This document shows, piece by piece, positions 43,660 through 53,779 of a stretch of DNA of 64,000 nt. This DNA is from Marinifilum sp. N1E240 (GTDB lineage Bacteria; Bacteroidota; Bacteroidia; Bacteroidales; Marinifilaceae). The notes under the pieces are model-generated. The model worked only from the letters and a program-made list of their open reading frames with translations. It had not been told where the DNA came from and made no database searches. The stretch's first letter is position 1. Each line of letters starts with the position of its first letter. Position numbers and translations under genes: made by a program. The stretch is taken from positions 124,001 through 188,000 of the forward strand of contig NZ_WHKF01000005.1 in the NCBI RefSeq assembly GCF_009295825.1, read 5' to 3'.

Positions 43660-44052
43660 ATGAAGCGGAAGAAAATTTATGATGAAATTGAACAAATGTT
43701 TGGATTGGTGCCAACAATGTTCAAACTGATTCCGGATAATACTTTGGAATTAGAGTGGAATTTATTTAAAAAATTACAGATTGAAGATGGTGCGATTAAT
43801 GCCAAGAATCGTGAATTAATTGGACTTTCGATTGCTGCTGTTACCAAATGTAGATATTGTACATATTTTCATGCTGAGATGGCTAAGTTAAACGGAGCAA
43901 CGGAACAAGAACTTGAGGAAGCAGTTCATTTTGCAAAAGCAACTGCTGGTTGGAGTGCGTATGTGAATGGAATGCAGTTGGATTACAATGAATTTACAAA
44001 GGAAATTGATTCGGCATGTGATCATGTAAGATCATTGCACCTGCAAGATTAA
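43660..44052 (+). CDS. AhpD-like carboxymuconolactone-decarboxylase-fold protein
   Basis: About 130 residues. I prefer the ATG at 43660 because GGAGG lies 8 bp before it; the ATG at 43645 would add MEDDD. The CRYCTYFH motif (CxxC with a nearby His) is the redox centre of AhpD-type peroxidase helpers, preceded by the helix KNRELIGLSIAAVTK. Proteins of this fold reduce peroxide-linked disulfides or decarboxylate small acids; the CxxC favours a redox role. A terminator follows 28 bp after the stop. Confidence 0.8.
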   Translation: MKRKKIYDEIEQMFGLVPTMFKLIPDNTLELEWNLFKKLQIEDGAINAKNRELIGLSIAAVTKCRYCTYFHAEMAKLNGATEQELEEAVHFAKATAGWSAYVNGMQLDYNEFTKEIDSACDHVRSLHLQD

Positions 44053-44079
44053 TTAATTTATGAAGACCAAATAGTATGG

Positions 44080-44109
44080 AGAGAATCAAAATTGATTCTC
44101 TCTTTTTTT
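44080..44109 (+). terminator. Terminator after the AhpD-like gene
   Basis: agagaatca/tgattctct (44080-44088 and 44093-44101), 4-base loop, then a T-run. Confidence 0.85.
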
Positions 44110-44159
44110 CTGAATTCTATCTATCTTTATATTGATACAAACGGAAAAGTTTAATTATC

Positions 44160-44504
44160 ATGTTTAAAAAAGATCCTTTAGAGATAAATGAATTTACTCC
44201 TCTTGAATTGTTGCAGGAGATGGAGAAGAGGCAAGATATGCTGATGTTGGATGTTCGTGAACCTGTTGAAATTCAAATTTGTCATATTGAGAATGCCATG
44301 CATGTACCTATGGGACAAATTCCTACTAAATTGGAAGAACTTCCTAAAAATAAGGATTTAGTCGTATTCTGTCATATGGGAATAAGAAGTCGACAGGTAA
44401 TGAATTACCTGAAAAAAAATGGATTTTCTCGTGTTTATAATTTAAAGGGAGGAATTGATCGTTGGTCTATTGAGGTGGATTCTAAAATGCAGAGATATAG
44501 ATAA
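44160..44504 (+). CDS. Rhodanese-like sulfurtransferase, second copy
   Basis: A 114-residue single-domain rhodanese with catalytic Cys71 in CHMGIRS and the LDVREPVEI and ENAMHVPMGQI blocks. It is clearly paralogous to the gene at 27103-27456. The two lie on either side of the export operon and AhpD gene, both on the plus strand. Nothing in the neighbourhood indicates the sulfur acceptor. Confidence 0.9.
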   Translation: MFKKDPLEINEFTPLELLQEMEKRQDMLMLDVREPVEIQICHIENAMHVPMGQIPTKLEELPKNKDLVVFCHMGIRSRQVMNYLKKNGFSRVYNLKGGIDRWSIEVDSKMQRYR

Positions 44505-44512
44505 TTAAGATC

Positions 44513-44543
44513 AATCGAGCCACAAAATTATTGTGACTCGATT
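44513..44543. terminator. Bidirectional hairpin between convergent genes
   Basis: aatcgagccacaa (44513-44525) pairs with ttgtgactcgatt (44531-44543) with one mismatch; it lies between the second rhodanese and the convergent MG2-like gene. Confidence 0.65.
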
Positions 44544-44550
44544 CATAGAT

Positions 44551-46668
44551 TTATTCAATTAAAATACTTTGTTTTAACACAATCGGTTCCCCTTTTTCTG
44601 AAATTCCTTCTAGAACCAATTCATACTCTCCTTTCACATCACTGGATATAAATTCTAACTTAATTTCGTTGTTTTTGGTTAGAGTTAAATTTGGTTCCCA
44701 GAGTAGATCTGTTCTAAAATCAGGTTGATGTTTTTCGGGCTTTTGATAACCCGATTTTTGAATTTCAGAAATAAACAGAGGCAGATAATAGCGTTCTGTA
44801 TTATTTGGTAAACTCGAAACTTCGCATGTTTTATTTCTTGAAATAACGTGAACAATGCCGTAAAAATGAGAAGATTTATAAAAGTATTCGTAAGGAACAA
44901 CTTCTATTCTTTCAATTTCATTTGGGCTTTTAGCAAGTATTTCAGTAGGATTGGATATAATTAGCCCATCGTAAAGAAATAATGGTTTTTGATTCATCAA
45001 TCTATGCTGATCATAGTTGTAAACATTCATTAAAGCCTGTTTTTTACGGTATTTGATTTTTACATGCGAAATTAGTTCATGAAAATATTCATCTAAAGAA
45101 TCCAGACGAACGTAGTCATCAATACTGATTTTTAATTTAGGATCATTAAAGAAATTGCTTTCGGCTCTGTATAAAGTTGAATCACTTTGATTATTGATAT
45201 CTAGTTGTTTGTATATGTTGCGAATTTTATAATTCTCCCACTGATTTTTAATAAACTCTTTGTTTTTCTCAGATGAAAGGTTCAGTGCCTTCAACGGATA
45301 GAACAATCCTGTTTTATTGTATTTCGATTTTAGATCAAATCTTATATCGATTGAGTCATTATCAATTACTTGCAGTGATATGTCATGCAAACCAGATTTT
45401 AAAGGAAGGTGAAAATAAAACTTCCCATTTTCTTTGGTTAAAAAAGGTTGTATATCAGCAAATTCACCAATTTTCGATAAGAAAACTTCGGAATTTGAGT
45501 GAGGAGAGTTTGTCTCCTTATTTACAGCTTGTCCTTCAAGTATATAATTGTCTTTTTCAATATATCTTGAATCAGATTGCGGATATGTTGAATTTACATT
45601 TAGCCAAATTGGTAATAGTTTTTTATTCCCAAGCCATTTATTATTAGTGATTTGATCTAAATTATCATTCGTTTCGTTTGATTGATAGTTAAAATTTTTA
45701 TAAAAGTTTTGAAAGGTGATTATATTTTTAGCAATAGGAATAGGCTCTTTTTTTATGATACTAGCAGAAACAAAGAGACTATCAGATTTATAGGAAAGGT
45801 CAGATAATTGCAAAATGATCTTGTTTTTTTGCCTGCTTTTTACTTTTAATCTAGGTTTTTCAATAACTTGTTTATACCAAATCTTATCTAAATATAGTGT
45901 GTTTTGATAGATGGAATTTCCTTCGTGATTGGTAATGTTAAGGTAATATATTGGAGATTTTAATTCAGATAACTTTATGTTTGTGTCCCATTTACCATTC
46001 ACAAATCTAAACTCTTTTTTCCATTCAATATCAGTTTGTGATGAAAGTTTAATGTGATGTAATTCGCTGGCAATTATATTTGTATCAGGATGTTCTATGT
46101 TTATGGCAAGAATTCGTTCCAGATCAATCAATTTTGTTTTAACATTCACTTCATCATTCGAATCATTTCCAATTGAAGTACTATTTACCCAATCATTGGT
46201 TTTTATAATATTGATTTGTGAGTTGTTGGTAAATATTTCTGGCTTCTGTCCATTAGCGTTATTATTGTAAATATAAATCGGATATACACTGATTAAGTCT
46301 TTGCCGATGTTGTTTCCCCAATGCGTATATGCGTTTATAGAGTAATAACCACTTGGTAAAAGTTCATTTGTAATAACTCCACCATGTCCTGCTCCGTTCT
46401 CTATAATTATACTTTGCTTGGCAACAGGAAATCCATTTTTATTAACCAATTCTATGTATGCAATATTACTTAGTTTAGAGAGTTTGTTGTTTGATAAATC
46501 AAGACAATATGCTTTAAAGTTTACATCTTCTCCTGCTATAAAAATGCTTTTTTGCAGGTGAAGATATATTTTTTCGGTAGGGTAACTCTTTTCCTTTTGA
46601 GCTACAGCGGATTTACCACTAAATAAAATGATAATCAGTACTGATATAGTAAAAAATATTTTTCTCAT
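44551..46668 (-). CDS. Secreted MG2-domain-like protein
   Basis: About 705 residues from the ATG at 46668, which begins the signal peptide MRKIFFTISVLIIILFSGKS; the ATG at 46683 would overlap the receptor gene. The first domain (YPTEKIYLHLQKSIFIAGED ... GVITNELLPSGYYSINAYT) is the MG2-like beta-sandwich typical of a Bacteroidota family found beside TonB receptors. Later parts contain a carboxypeptidase-regulatory-like segment and a plug-like piece (PLFLYDGLIISNPTEILAK). It follows the receptor by 4 bp and probably acts with it at the outer membrane. Substrate unknown. Confidence 0.75.
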   Translation of the reverse strand: MRKIFFTISVLIIILFSGKSAVAQKEKSYPTEKIYLHLQKSIFIAGEDVNFKAYCLDLSNNKLSKLSNIAYIELVNKNGFPVAKQSIIIENGAGHGGVITNELLPSGYYSINAYTHWGNNIGKDLISVYPIYIYNNNANGQKPEIFTNNSQINIIKTNDWVNSTSIGNDSNDEVNVKTKLIDLERILAINIEHPDTNIIASELHHIKLSSQTDIEWKKEFRFVNGKWDTNIKLSELKSPIYYLNITNHEGNSIYQNTLYLDKIWYKQVIEKPRLKVKSRQKNKIILQLSDLSYKSDSLFVSASIIKKEPIPIAKNIITFQNFYKNFNYQSNETNDNLDQITNNKWLGNKKLLPIWLNVNSTYPQSDSRYIEKDNYILEGQAVNKETNSPHSNSEVFLSKIGEFADIQPFLTKENGKFYFHLPLKSGLHDISLQVIDNDSIDIRFDLKSKYNKTGLFYPLKALNLSSEKNKEFIKNQWENYKIRNIYKQLDINNQSDSTLYRAESNFFNDPKLKISIDDYVRLDSLDEYFHELISHVKIKYRKKQALMNVYNYDQHRLMNQKPLFLYDGLIISNPTEILAKSPNEIERIEVVPYEYFYKSSHFYGIVHVISRNKTCEVSSLPNNTERYYLPLFISEIQKSGYQKPEKHQPDFRTDLLWEPNLTLTKNNEIKLEFISSDVKGEYELVLEGISEKGEPIVLKQSILIE

Positions 46669-46672
46669 AGCT

Positions 46673-49393
46673 CTAAAATTCAATATTATAGGTTACGGTT
46701 GGAATTGCCTGTCCGAAAATCGACAACTTATAACCCGTTACTTCGTTATGATCAGATCTAAAATAAACTGAATAGGCATTATTCCTTCCAGTTAAATTGT
46801 AAATACCAAAGGCTAAAGAGGAGTGAAAAGCTTTCTTTTTCTTTAAATTACCTTGCATGAGAATGGAAAAATCCATTCTAAAATAATTCGGTAAACGATA
46901 GGCATTTCTCTTCGAATAGTATAAAACAGGAATATCTTGTACATAGTATTTTGCAACTGGATAAGTGGAAGGACGCCCAGTGTGATAGGTAAGGTTTGTA
47001 GAGACAATAAATCTTCTAGACAGTTTCAAACTTAAGAATGTTTTTAGGTTGTGAGGTTTGTCAAATGGAGCTCGATAGAATTCACCATTGTTTACTGCGA
47101 ATTCACCTGTTTTATCATCTGATTTTAAATAACTCCTTGAATAGGAATAACTAATTGCAGCCTTAAATCTTCCTACATTTTTTCGGTACATAAGTTCAAT
47201 TCCATAATTCTTACCAGTAGCATTTAATACTTCCGTTTCGGCAAATTCATTTAAATACAATTCTGCACCATCTTTGTAATCTTTTGCATTTTCTATTCTC
47301 TTGTAGTAAACTTCCATTGAAAATTCTGAAGCTGCGTTGTTTATGTTTTTATATAAACCAAGCGAATACTGATCACCAATTTGTGGTTTTATGTATTTAT
47401 CGGATAATTTCCACGTGTCGGTTGGTGAAATTGAGGTTGTGTTAGATAAAAGATGAATGTATTGCCTGTTTCTATTGTAACTTGCTTTTATTGATGAGCT
47501 CGAATTTAAAGTGTAGCTAAAGCTTAAACGGAATTCAGGTCCATGCTCAAGATTGTTGAATCCTGATTTCGTTATTGTATCTAATATGCTATAGCTTCCA
47601 GGAGTATTATTTAAATAAACCAATTCCTCTTTAGATCCAACATTTCCATACATGGAATATCGCAAACCAGCTTCCAGAGTTAAAGAAGGTAGTAAATTAA
47701 AATTTCCACCTAAAAAAAGTGCCGATTCAACAGCTTCTTCCGGATCTATTTTATTATAGGCAACTAGGGAAGAATCGGAATTAGCTTTTAGTTCTCCAGG
47801 GGTGATGTTGTAATGTTTAACATCTGCTCCAAATTGGTAACTGGTATTCAGATTTTTCTCGTATGTCCAAACAGATTTTCCTCCAGTTTCTTTAACTTCA
47901 TGTTCCAATTTAAAAGCACTACTTGCCACCTCGCTTGTACTCATATCATACGAAAACTGAGTTCTGTATACTGTATTAACTGTTTTTAATTTCTCAGAAA
48001 ATCGATGACGCCAGTTTAGTGATCCAATGAAATTGTTAAAATTATATAGAGTATCAGAATGCAACTGAAATTCATCATTACTTTTATAATAGCTCAATTC
48101 AATTTGATTGTTGATATTTGGTTTAAACAAAACTTTCCCATGTAGATCGTAAAAATTAGATGAGCTGTTAATTAGTTCTTTAGAATCTATTTTTTCCATG
48201 ATCCAATCTGAATAGGTAAATCGGAATGAATTGATGATAGATAATTTATTTTTTATCAGAGGAGCATCTAAATATAACTTAGATGAAACTGGGCTAATAC
48301 CCATTTTTGCATGAATTTTATCGGTTACTTTTCTGTGCGAGTGAATATCGTATGTTGAGGATATTCGACCTCCAAATTGCGTAGGAATACTAGCTTTATA
48401 GAGGCTTGCCTCATTTATAATATCACTATTAAATGGAGAGAAAAATCCAAAAAAGTGTGCCGGATAGTAAATTGGAGCATTATCAATTAGGATAAGGTTC
48501 TGATCAGAAGATCCACCTCTTACATTAAATCCTATCGACCCTTCACCTGAACTTTCTACACCAGGTAACATTGTTGTACTTTTTATAATATCAGGTTCAC
48601 CTAAAGCCGTTGGCAAACTATGTACTTCCTCCATTTTAATGTGCTCAGTACCCATCGATGTTCTCCGAACTTTATCATCTTTGGCTGTAACTCGAACTTC
48701 TTTTATTTGTCTAATTTCATTGGTCATTTGAATGTCTAGGCGACCGTCTCCTCGCAAATTAATTTTTCGGCTCGTAGGTTTAAGACCCATGAACCTATAA
48801 TTCAAAGTATAGCTTCCAGGTGGCAGTTCTAACTCATAATATCCTTTAGTGTCGGATGTTACGCCTTTCGATTTATTAGGCAGAAATATTTCAACTGATT
48901 TTATTGGAGATTGGCTCTCAAAATGAGAAATATATCCAAATAGTTTTACTTTACTTTTCCCAAGTGATGATCCAATATAATGAATGATATATTCTTGTTC
49001 CTGTAAGTTATTGTAATCTTGTTCCGATTCATTTTTAACCTCCTTGTTAATAGGAGTTTCGGGAGTTTTGTTGTTTATAGAAAATTCCGATTTAAGATTT
49101 ATTCCCTTGGTTAATATTATCACCTTATCTCTAATGATAAAGTTAATATCCGTATCAATTAAAATATCTTGAAGAATTTCCAAAATAGGCTGATTCGAAT
49201 ATTTTTTATTCAGTTTAATATCAGAAACCCATTCGCTTTTGTAGTATATGTTAATCTTGAAATCAGATTCAAGTTTTGTAGAAAATTCTTCAAATGTCAT
49301 TCCGTCGTATCCAATTGAGAAATTTTCCTGTGCCTTTGATATATTGAGAAATAGAATGCAAAAGCACAGTGTGGTTAGGATTATCTTTTTCAT
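46673..49393 (-). CDS. TonB-dependent receptor with STN and carboxypeptidase-like domains
   Basis: A 906-residue outer-membrane transporter. After a signal peptide (1-21) comes a secretin/TonB N-terminal domain (about 25-90, with EEFSTKLESDFKINIYY), used elsewhere to talk to anti-sigma factors, then a carboxypeptidase-regulatory domain (about 150-230, SVEIFLPNKSKGVTSDTKGY), a plug (about 245-350, GEPDIIKSTTMLPGVESSGE) and the barrel. No FecI/FecR genes are nearby, so the STN signalling partner is elsewhere or lost. It is in an operon with three DUF4249 lipoproteins, a common partnership in this phylum; the ligand is unknown. Confidence 0.9.
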   Translation of the reverse strand: MKKIILTTLCFCILFLNISKAQENFSIGYDGMTFEEFSTKLESDFKINIYYKSEWVSDIKLNKKYSNQPILEILQDILIDTDINFIIRDKVIILTKGINLKSEFSINNKTPETPINKEVKNESEQDYNNLQEQEYIIHYIGSSLGKSKVKLFGYISHFESQSPIKSVEIFLPNKSKGVTSDTKGYYELELPPGSYTLNYRFMGLKPTSRKINLRGDGRLDIQMTNEIRQIKEVRVTAKDDKVRRTSMGTEHIKMEEVHSLPTALGEPDIIKSTTMLPGVESSGEGSIGFNVRGGSSDQNLILIDNAPIYYPAHFFGFFSPFNSDIINEASLYKASIPTQFGGRISSTYDIHSHRKVTDKIHAKMGISPVSSKLYLDAPLIKNKLSIINSFRFTYSDWIMEKIDSKELINSSSNFYDLHGKVLFKPNINNQIELSYYKSNDEFQLHSDTLYNFNNFIGSLNWRHRFSEKLKTVNTVYRTQFSYDMSTSEVASSAFKLEHEVKETGGKSVWTYEKNLNTSYQFGADVKHYNITPGELKANSDSSLVAYNKIDPEEAVESALFLGGNFNLLPSLTLEAGLRYSMYGNVGSKEELVYLNNTPGSYSILDTITKSGFNNLEHGPEFRLSFSYTLNSSSSIKASYNRNRQYIHLLSNTTSISPTDTWKLSDKYIKPQIGDQYSLGLYKNINNAASEFSMEVYYKRIENAKDYKDGAELYLNEFAETEVLNATGKNYGIELMYRKNVGRFKAAISYSYSRSYLKSDDKTGEFAVNNGEFYRAPFDKPHNLKTFLSLKLSRRFIVSTNLTYHTGRPSTYPVAKYYVQDIPVLYYSKRNAYRLPNYFRMDFSILMQGNLKKKKAFHSSLAFGIYNLTGRNNAYSVYFRSDHNEVTGYKLSIFGQAIPTVTYNIEF

Positions 49394-49404
49394 TATATAA
49401 GGCT

Positions 49405-50088
49405 TTAAAGATCAAAATTTAAGATAACAGGTACTATATCCATCGGGTGTTTAGAATTTATTTTCAGTTTATGTAACTGAATGTATTTTTTTATTTCAGT
49501 CTTTTGGTCATATAAAAGATCCAGTAAATCTTTACGTTTATTGATAGAGTGTATTTTGTTATCCTTAATGATTGACAACTTATTGTATTTTAAGTATTCA
49601 TATTTACGAGATTTCATTTTTAATACTTTTTGTTTTTCTCGATGAATAACATAGGTTAAGTTATAAGTTGAAACTAACTGATAGAATGATTTGGGATTTA
49701 AGTCTGGGTGAATTAAATCTCCTTTTTTAAAATGAAATTCCTGACCGTTATTCATAAACGAAAATTCCTGTAATCGTGATTTATTAAGTGCAATGATTCG
49801 TTTTGTGTTATTTGGAGTAACTATTGTTGCTAACACTTCATTCTGTTCTAAATCGTAACCCAAATTAATGCCATGATATAATACGGAATCAAATCGGATA
49901 TAGCCTTTCATTTGGAGTTCACCAAGGAAAAGTTGAGAGCCTTCACTATTTAAAATGGTTGGCACCCAAAGTTTACCATTAATGATATTTTCGTTGTCTT
50001 GAATTGGAATGGGTTGACACTTTGCTTGAAACTTGACGCATGTTATCAACAAAATACATAAGACAAAGAGGTTTTTAAATGTTTTCAT
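49405..50088 (-). CDS. Secreted protein of unknown function
   Basis: About 227 residues from the ATG at 50088, which begins a signal peptide (MKTFKNLFVLCILLITCVKF); the upstream ATG at 50169 overlaps the previous gene. The mature part is beta-rich then basic and lysine-rich (EKQKVLKMKSRKYEYLKYNK). It lies between a DUF4249 gene and the TonB receptor, separated by about 10 bp on both sides, so it is part of that operon. No family is recognised; it may be an accessory surface or periplasmic protein. Confidence 0.65.
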   Translation of the reverse strand: MKTFKNLFVLCILLITCVKFQAKCQPIPIQDNENIINGKLWVPTILNSEGSQLFLGELQMKGYIRFDSVLYHGINLGYDLEQNEVLATIVTPNNTKRIIALNKSRLQEFSFMNNGQEFHFKKGDLIHPDLNPKSFYQLVSTYNLTYVIHREKQKVLKMKSRKYEYLKYNKLSIIKDNKIHSINKRKDLLDLLYDQKTEIKKYIQLHKLKINSKHPMDIVPVILNFDL

Positions 50089-50098
50089 ATGAGTTAGT

Positions 50099-51217
50099 TT
50101 AGGGCCAGAATGAAGGTTTTGTGGGTGAGTATTGTAAAGAGCAATCATAACAGAAATTACTTCGCACAAGATATTCGACTACATGTGGTCGAGGGATTAC
50201 TTGAATGATTTCATATTCATCGGGGTTATAAACAATAGTTATAAATGCTTGACATTCTTCACCCAGAACAGGAAATTCAATATCAAACTGTTCGCTGTTA
50301 AATGAACTTCCTAAAGTTGCATATGACGAAACTTGAAAATATCCTAACGCCATTTCTTCAGAATCGCAACATTGTACATTTCCATATATGTTAGCAGGTA
50401 TGATATCAAATAAATTGCCATTGGTTTGGCTTATTTTTTTAATGTTATTCCAAAAGTTATAACACCTTTGACTTACTGAGTAAGCATTTGCTTTTATGTA
50501 ATATTCGTAATTTAAATTTACCTGTTCCTCTGTTATAGATGTTAGGGATAAGTGATTTATAGTTTTTTCAGCTAAAATAGATGCATCGTATAGGTTAATG
50601 CTTGAAGAAGTTTCTGTGGGATAACAAACATACGCTGGATCTTCTGATTTTGCGATATTTTTAAATGTTCTCCACTCCCAGCTTGATTCGTAATCCCATA
50701 AATAATAATCGATATCGTTATTTGGGTTTTCTAAATCAAAATATAGTGAAACTACATTTATTGTTTTGTCTATATCAATGGTTAACGTTTCTTGTTCACC
50801 ATAAATGGATTTGATATTTATTGGAGAATTTATTTTTTCCGCAATCGATTCATAGGTCTTACCGCCTATGGTGGTTATTTCTACCCAATAACTTTTCCCA
50901 ATTTCTCCTTTGAAATTTAAATCTGATGTTTGATATGTTCCTGATCTGGATTCTATTAGAGGAATTGAATTGCCATCGTCACAATGAATAATTACCGTAG
51001 CTCCGGATTCCATAATAAGGGAATCAGAAGATTCAATATCTACTGTTCGAAATAATTTAACTTTATATGGTCCAGGTTTGTTTGATATTTTACCATCAAC
51101 AACAAGAATTCCAGATGACGATTCTATTTCGGGAAAAAACTCTTCGGTACATGATTGATTGATATTGAAAATTACAATCAATAGTAGAAAAAATGGGATT
51201 TTATTTTTGAATAACAT
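50099..51217 (-). CDS. DUF4249 outer-membrane lipoprotein, copy 1
   Basis: A 372-residue lipoprotein with signal peptide and lipobox cysteine in NQSCTEEFFP. The N-terminal beta-sandwich (LVVDGKISNKPGPYKVKLFR, then IGKSYWVEITT) defines the family; the C-terminus ends FCYDCSLQYSPTKPSFWP with paired cysteines. It is one of three tandem paralogs and lies closest to the receptor. DUF4249 proteins are thought to act as surface partners of TonB receptors, by position rather than experiment known to me. Confidence 0.85.
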   Translation of the reverse strand: MLFKNKIPFFLLLIVIFNINQSCTEEFFPEIESSSGILVVDGKISNKPGPYKVKLFRTVDIESSDSLIMESGATVIIHCDDGNSIPLIESRSGTYQTSDLNFKGEIGKSYWVEITTIGGKTYESIAEKINSPINIKSIYGEQETLTIDIDKTINVVSLYFDLENPNNDIDYYLWDYESSWEWRTFKNIAKSEDPAYVCYPTETSSSINLYDASILAEKTINHLSLTSITEEQVNLNYEYYIKANAYSVSQRCYNFWNNIKKISQTNGNLFDIIPANIYGNVQCCDSEEMALGYFQVSSYATLGSSFNSEQFDIEFPVLGEECQAFITIVYNPDEYEIIQVIPRPHVVEYLVRSNFCYDCSLQYSPTKPSFWP

Positions 51218-51461
51218 ATACTATTTAAAAACTTAATTATGCATTGTGGTGATTATAAATATAATACAAAAAATAGTAAGAGTTATGTTTTTTTTATGTG
51301 TTGGTTTGGTCATGCACATAATATAGTGAGAGAGTCAAAAATAAATATGCAACTAGCTAGAGGAATGCTTTGTATTTAATGAGAACACTGTAATTTATTG
51401 TGAATTAAAATTAATTTATTTATATCGTATATAAATTAACGTCACATTGAAAATTTAATGA
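51218..51461. other. Gap within the DUF4249 gene set
   Basis: About 240 bp without a gene between copies 1 and 2. Its length suggests a separate promoter for the receptor part of the locus. Confidence 0.4.
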
Positions 51462-52595
51462 TTATGGCCAAAATGATGGTTTATTAGGCGAGTATTTTAA
51501 ACTGCAATCATAACAGAAATTGTACCGTACATTTAATATTGTTCCTCCTTCAGGTAAGTGATTAACAGATACAATGTGATGTCTTTCAGGATTATATGTT
51601 AGTGGGCTTATTTCGAATGTTTTACATTCTGGAGTTATACTTGCAAAATCGACATCATATGACTTTTCATTAAAAGTACCTCCTTTTTGTGCATAGGACG
51701 ATACCTGAAAATATCCAAGTACTTCATCGTCACTATTACAACATTCGATATTACCTTGCACATTAGCAGGTATAATATCGAATAAATTACCATTAGCTTC
51801 ACTTACTTTTTTGATATTATCCCAGAAGACATAACACTTTTCGCTTATAGAGTATGCATTTACGGAAATATAATATTCATAAAGTAGGTTAACATGTTTT
51901 TCGGTTATTGTGGATAAAGGTAAATGCTTAATATTTTTTTTACTCAGGATTGATGCATCATATATATTTACATTGTTTGAGGATTCATATGGATAACAAA
52001 TATAGGCTGGATCTTTTGATTTTGGGATTTTACTTATTGTATGCCACTCCCAACTCGCATTGTAATTCCACAAATAGTAATTACTGTTGTTATCTTCATT
52101 AATGAAATCAAAATATAATGAAACAGCATTCAGTGTTTCATCTATGTTTATAATTACTTCATTTTGCTCTCCATATATTGTTGTAATTTCAAAAGGAGAT
52201 TTAATCTCTTCAGAAATGGATTCATAATTATTTCCGTCCGCTGTAGTGATCTCGATCCAATAACTTTTACCAACTTGACCTATAAAATTTAGATCTACGG
52301 TTTGATATTTTCCAGGTGTGATTTCAATTAAAGGTACCGAATTGCCATCATTGCAGTGAATAAAAACAGTTGCATTTGATTCATATATTAGAGAATCATT
52401 TGATTCAATTTCTACTGTTCTAAATAGATCGACTTCATATGGTCCGGGAGAGTTTGTTATTTTACCATCTACAACTAACATTCCGCCGGAAGAGTCTATT
52501 TTTGGAAAATATTTTTCGCTACAAGCGAAGTTCAAAATCAATGTGATAATAAATATTACAGAATACAAACTATTTCTTTTGAGCTTAGGTATCAT
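51462..52595 (-). CDS. DUF4249 outer-membrane lipoprotein, copy 2
   Basis: About 377 residues from the ATG at 52595, start of the signal peptide; an ATG at 52616 is also in frame. The lipobox is LNFAC. It shares with copy 1 the MLVVDGKITNSPGPYEVDLF block, the GKSYWIEITT block, and the end FCYDCSLKYSPNKPSFWP. High similarity over the full length shows recent tandem duplication. Copy 3 lies 62 bp upstream, so these two are probably co-transcribed. Confidence 0.85.
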   Translation of the reverse strand: MIPKLKRNSLYSVIFIITLILNFACSEKYFPKIDSSGGMLVVDGKITNSPGPYEVDLFRTVEIESNDSLIYESNATVFIHCNDGNSVPLIEITPGKYQTVDLNFIGQVGKSYWIEITTADGNNYESISEEIKSPFEITTIYGEQNEVIINIDETLNAVSLYFDFINEDNNSNYYLWNYNASWEWHTISKIPKSKDPAYICYPYESSNNVNIYDASILSKKNIKHLPLSTITEKHVNLLYEYYISVNAYSISEKCYVFWDNIKKVSEANGNLFDIIPANVQGNIECCNSDDEVLGYFQVSSYAQKGGTFNEKSYDVDFASITPECKTFEISPLTYNPERHHIVSVNHLPEGGTILNVRYNFCYDCSLKYSPNKPSFWP

Positions 52596-52657
52596 CCTAT
52601 TAGAATTGTTTAGCAAAGTGAGAAGTAAGTTTATTTACATGGGAACTAATTAATTTT

Positions 52658-53779
52658 TCAGTACCAAAATGAAGGTTTATTGGGCGAGTATTTTAAACTG
52701 CAATCGTAACAGAATGAGGGTCTAACAGTATAAACTACATCTCCGTTAGGAATTGTTCTCTTGCTAACTATATGATGCAATATTGGATCAGGCTCCATAG
52801 TTGGAAAAGAAGTACACTCACCAGGCATATTTCCAGTTGTTAATTCGAATAAGTCTGAAGGAAATGCTTTTCCTCGACTTGTATGAGACGACACTTGAAA
52901 ATATCCTAATACGGGAGTTTTATCCTCGCACGATTGAATATTTCCTCTAAGATTGGCAGGAATAGCATCAAAAAGACTACCGCTATTTTGACTGTTCTTT
53001 TTGATATTATCCCAAAATAAAAAACATTCTTCACTTATTGAATAGACATTTACCATGAAATAATATTCATAAAATATTTTTGCTGTCCTGTCGGTTAAAG
53101 TTACGACAGGTAATTTTTCAATGTTTTGAATATCAAATATTGAGGCGTTTATAATATTTATATTATTTGATTTTCCAGTAGGATAACAAACATATTCAGG
53201 ATTTTCAGTTTTGGGAATGTTTTCAATAGTTTGAAATTCCCAACTTTCTTGGTAATCCCATATGTAGTATTTACTTTTATTTTGATGTTCCTTCAAATTG
53301 TAAAAAAAATTAACTCCATCTATTTCATTATCGATATCAATGGTAATTTTTACTTGTTCGGCATATAATGAATCAATTTCTAATTCACCTTGAATTACCT
53401 CAGGTATTGATTCATATTTATTTTCATTAGATGTAATTATTTCCACCCAGTAGGTTTTTCCAATTTCACCTATAAAATTTTCGGTTTGAGTTTCGTATAC
53501 TCCAGTTTTAATTTCATTGAGTATTTCAATATTTCCATCATCACAATTAATAGTGACAATTGCATTTGGTTCTGCAACAATTGAATCTGTAGAATTTATT
53601 GCTACTGTTCTAAAAAGTTTAACCTGATAGGGACCGGGAGAATTTGAAATTCTACCATCTACCACTAGCATTCCTTCGGATGAGTTTATTTTAGGACTGT
53701 AGACTTCTGTACATGCAAAATTGAATTGTAATAGAATTATAGCAAGCAGGAAGAAAACAAATGATTTAATTAATGACAT
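52658..53779 (-). CDS. DUF4249 outer-membrane lipoprotein, copy 3
   Basis: A 373-residue lipoprotein with lipobox FNFAC and the same domain plan (MLVVDGRISNSPGPYQVKLF; FCYDCSLKYSPNKPSFWY). It is the first gene of the set. Middle portions differ most between the three copies, consistent with each binding a different ligand or surface partner. Confidence 0.85.
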   Translation of the reverse strand: MSLIKSFVFFLLAIILLQFNFACTEVYSPKINSSEGMLVVDGRISNSPGPYQVKLFRTVAINSTDSIVAEPNAIVTINCDDGNIEILNEIKTGVYETQTENFIGEIGKTYWVEIITSNENKYESIPEVIQGELEIDSLYAEQVKITIDIDNEIDGVNFFYNLKEHQNKSKYYIWDYQESWEFQTIENIPKTENPEYVCYPTGKSNNINIINASIFDIQNIEKLPVVTLTDRTAKIFYEYYFMVNVYSISEECFLFWDNIKKNSQNSGSLFDAIPANLRGNIQSCEDKTPVLGYFQVSSHTSRGKAFPSDLFELTTGNMPGECTSFPTMEPDPILHHIVSKRTIPNGDVVYTVRPSFCYDCSLKYSPNKPSFWY

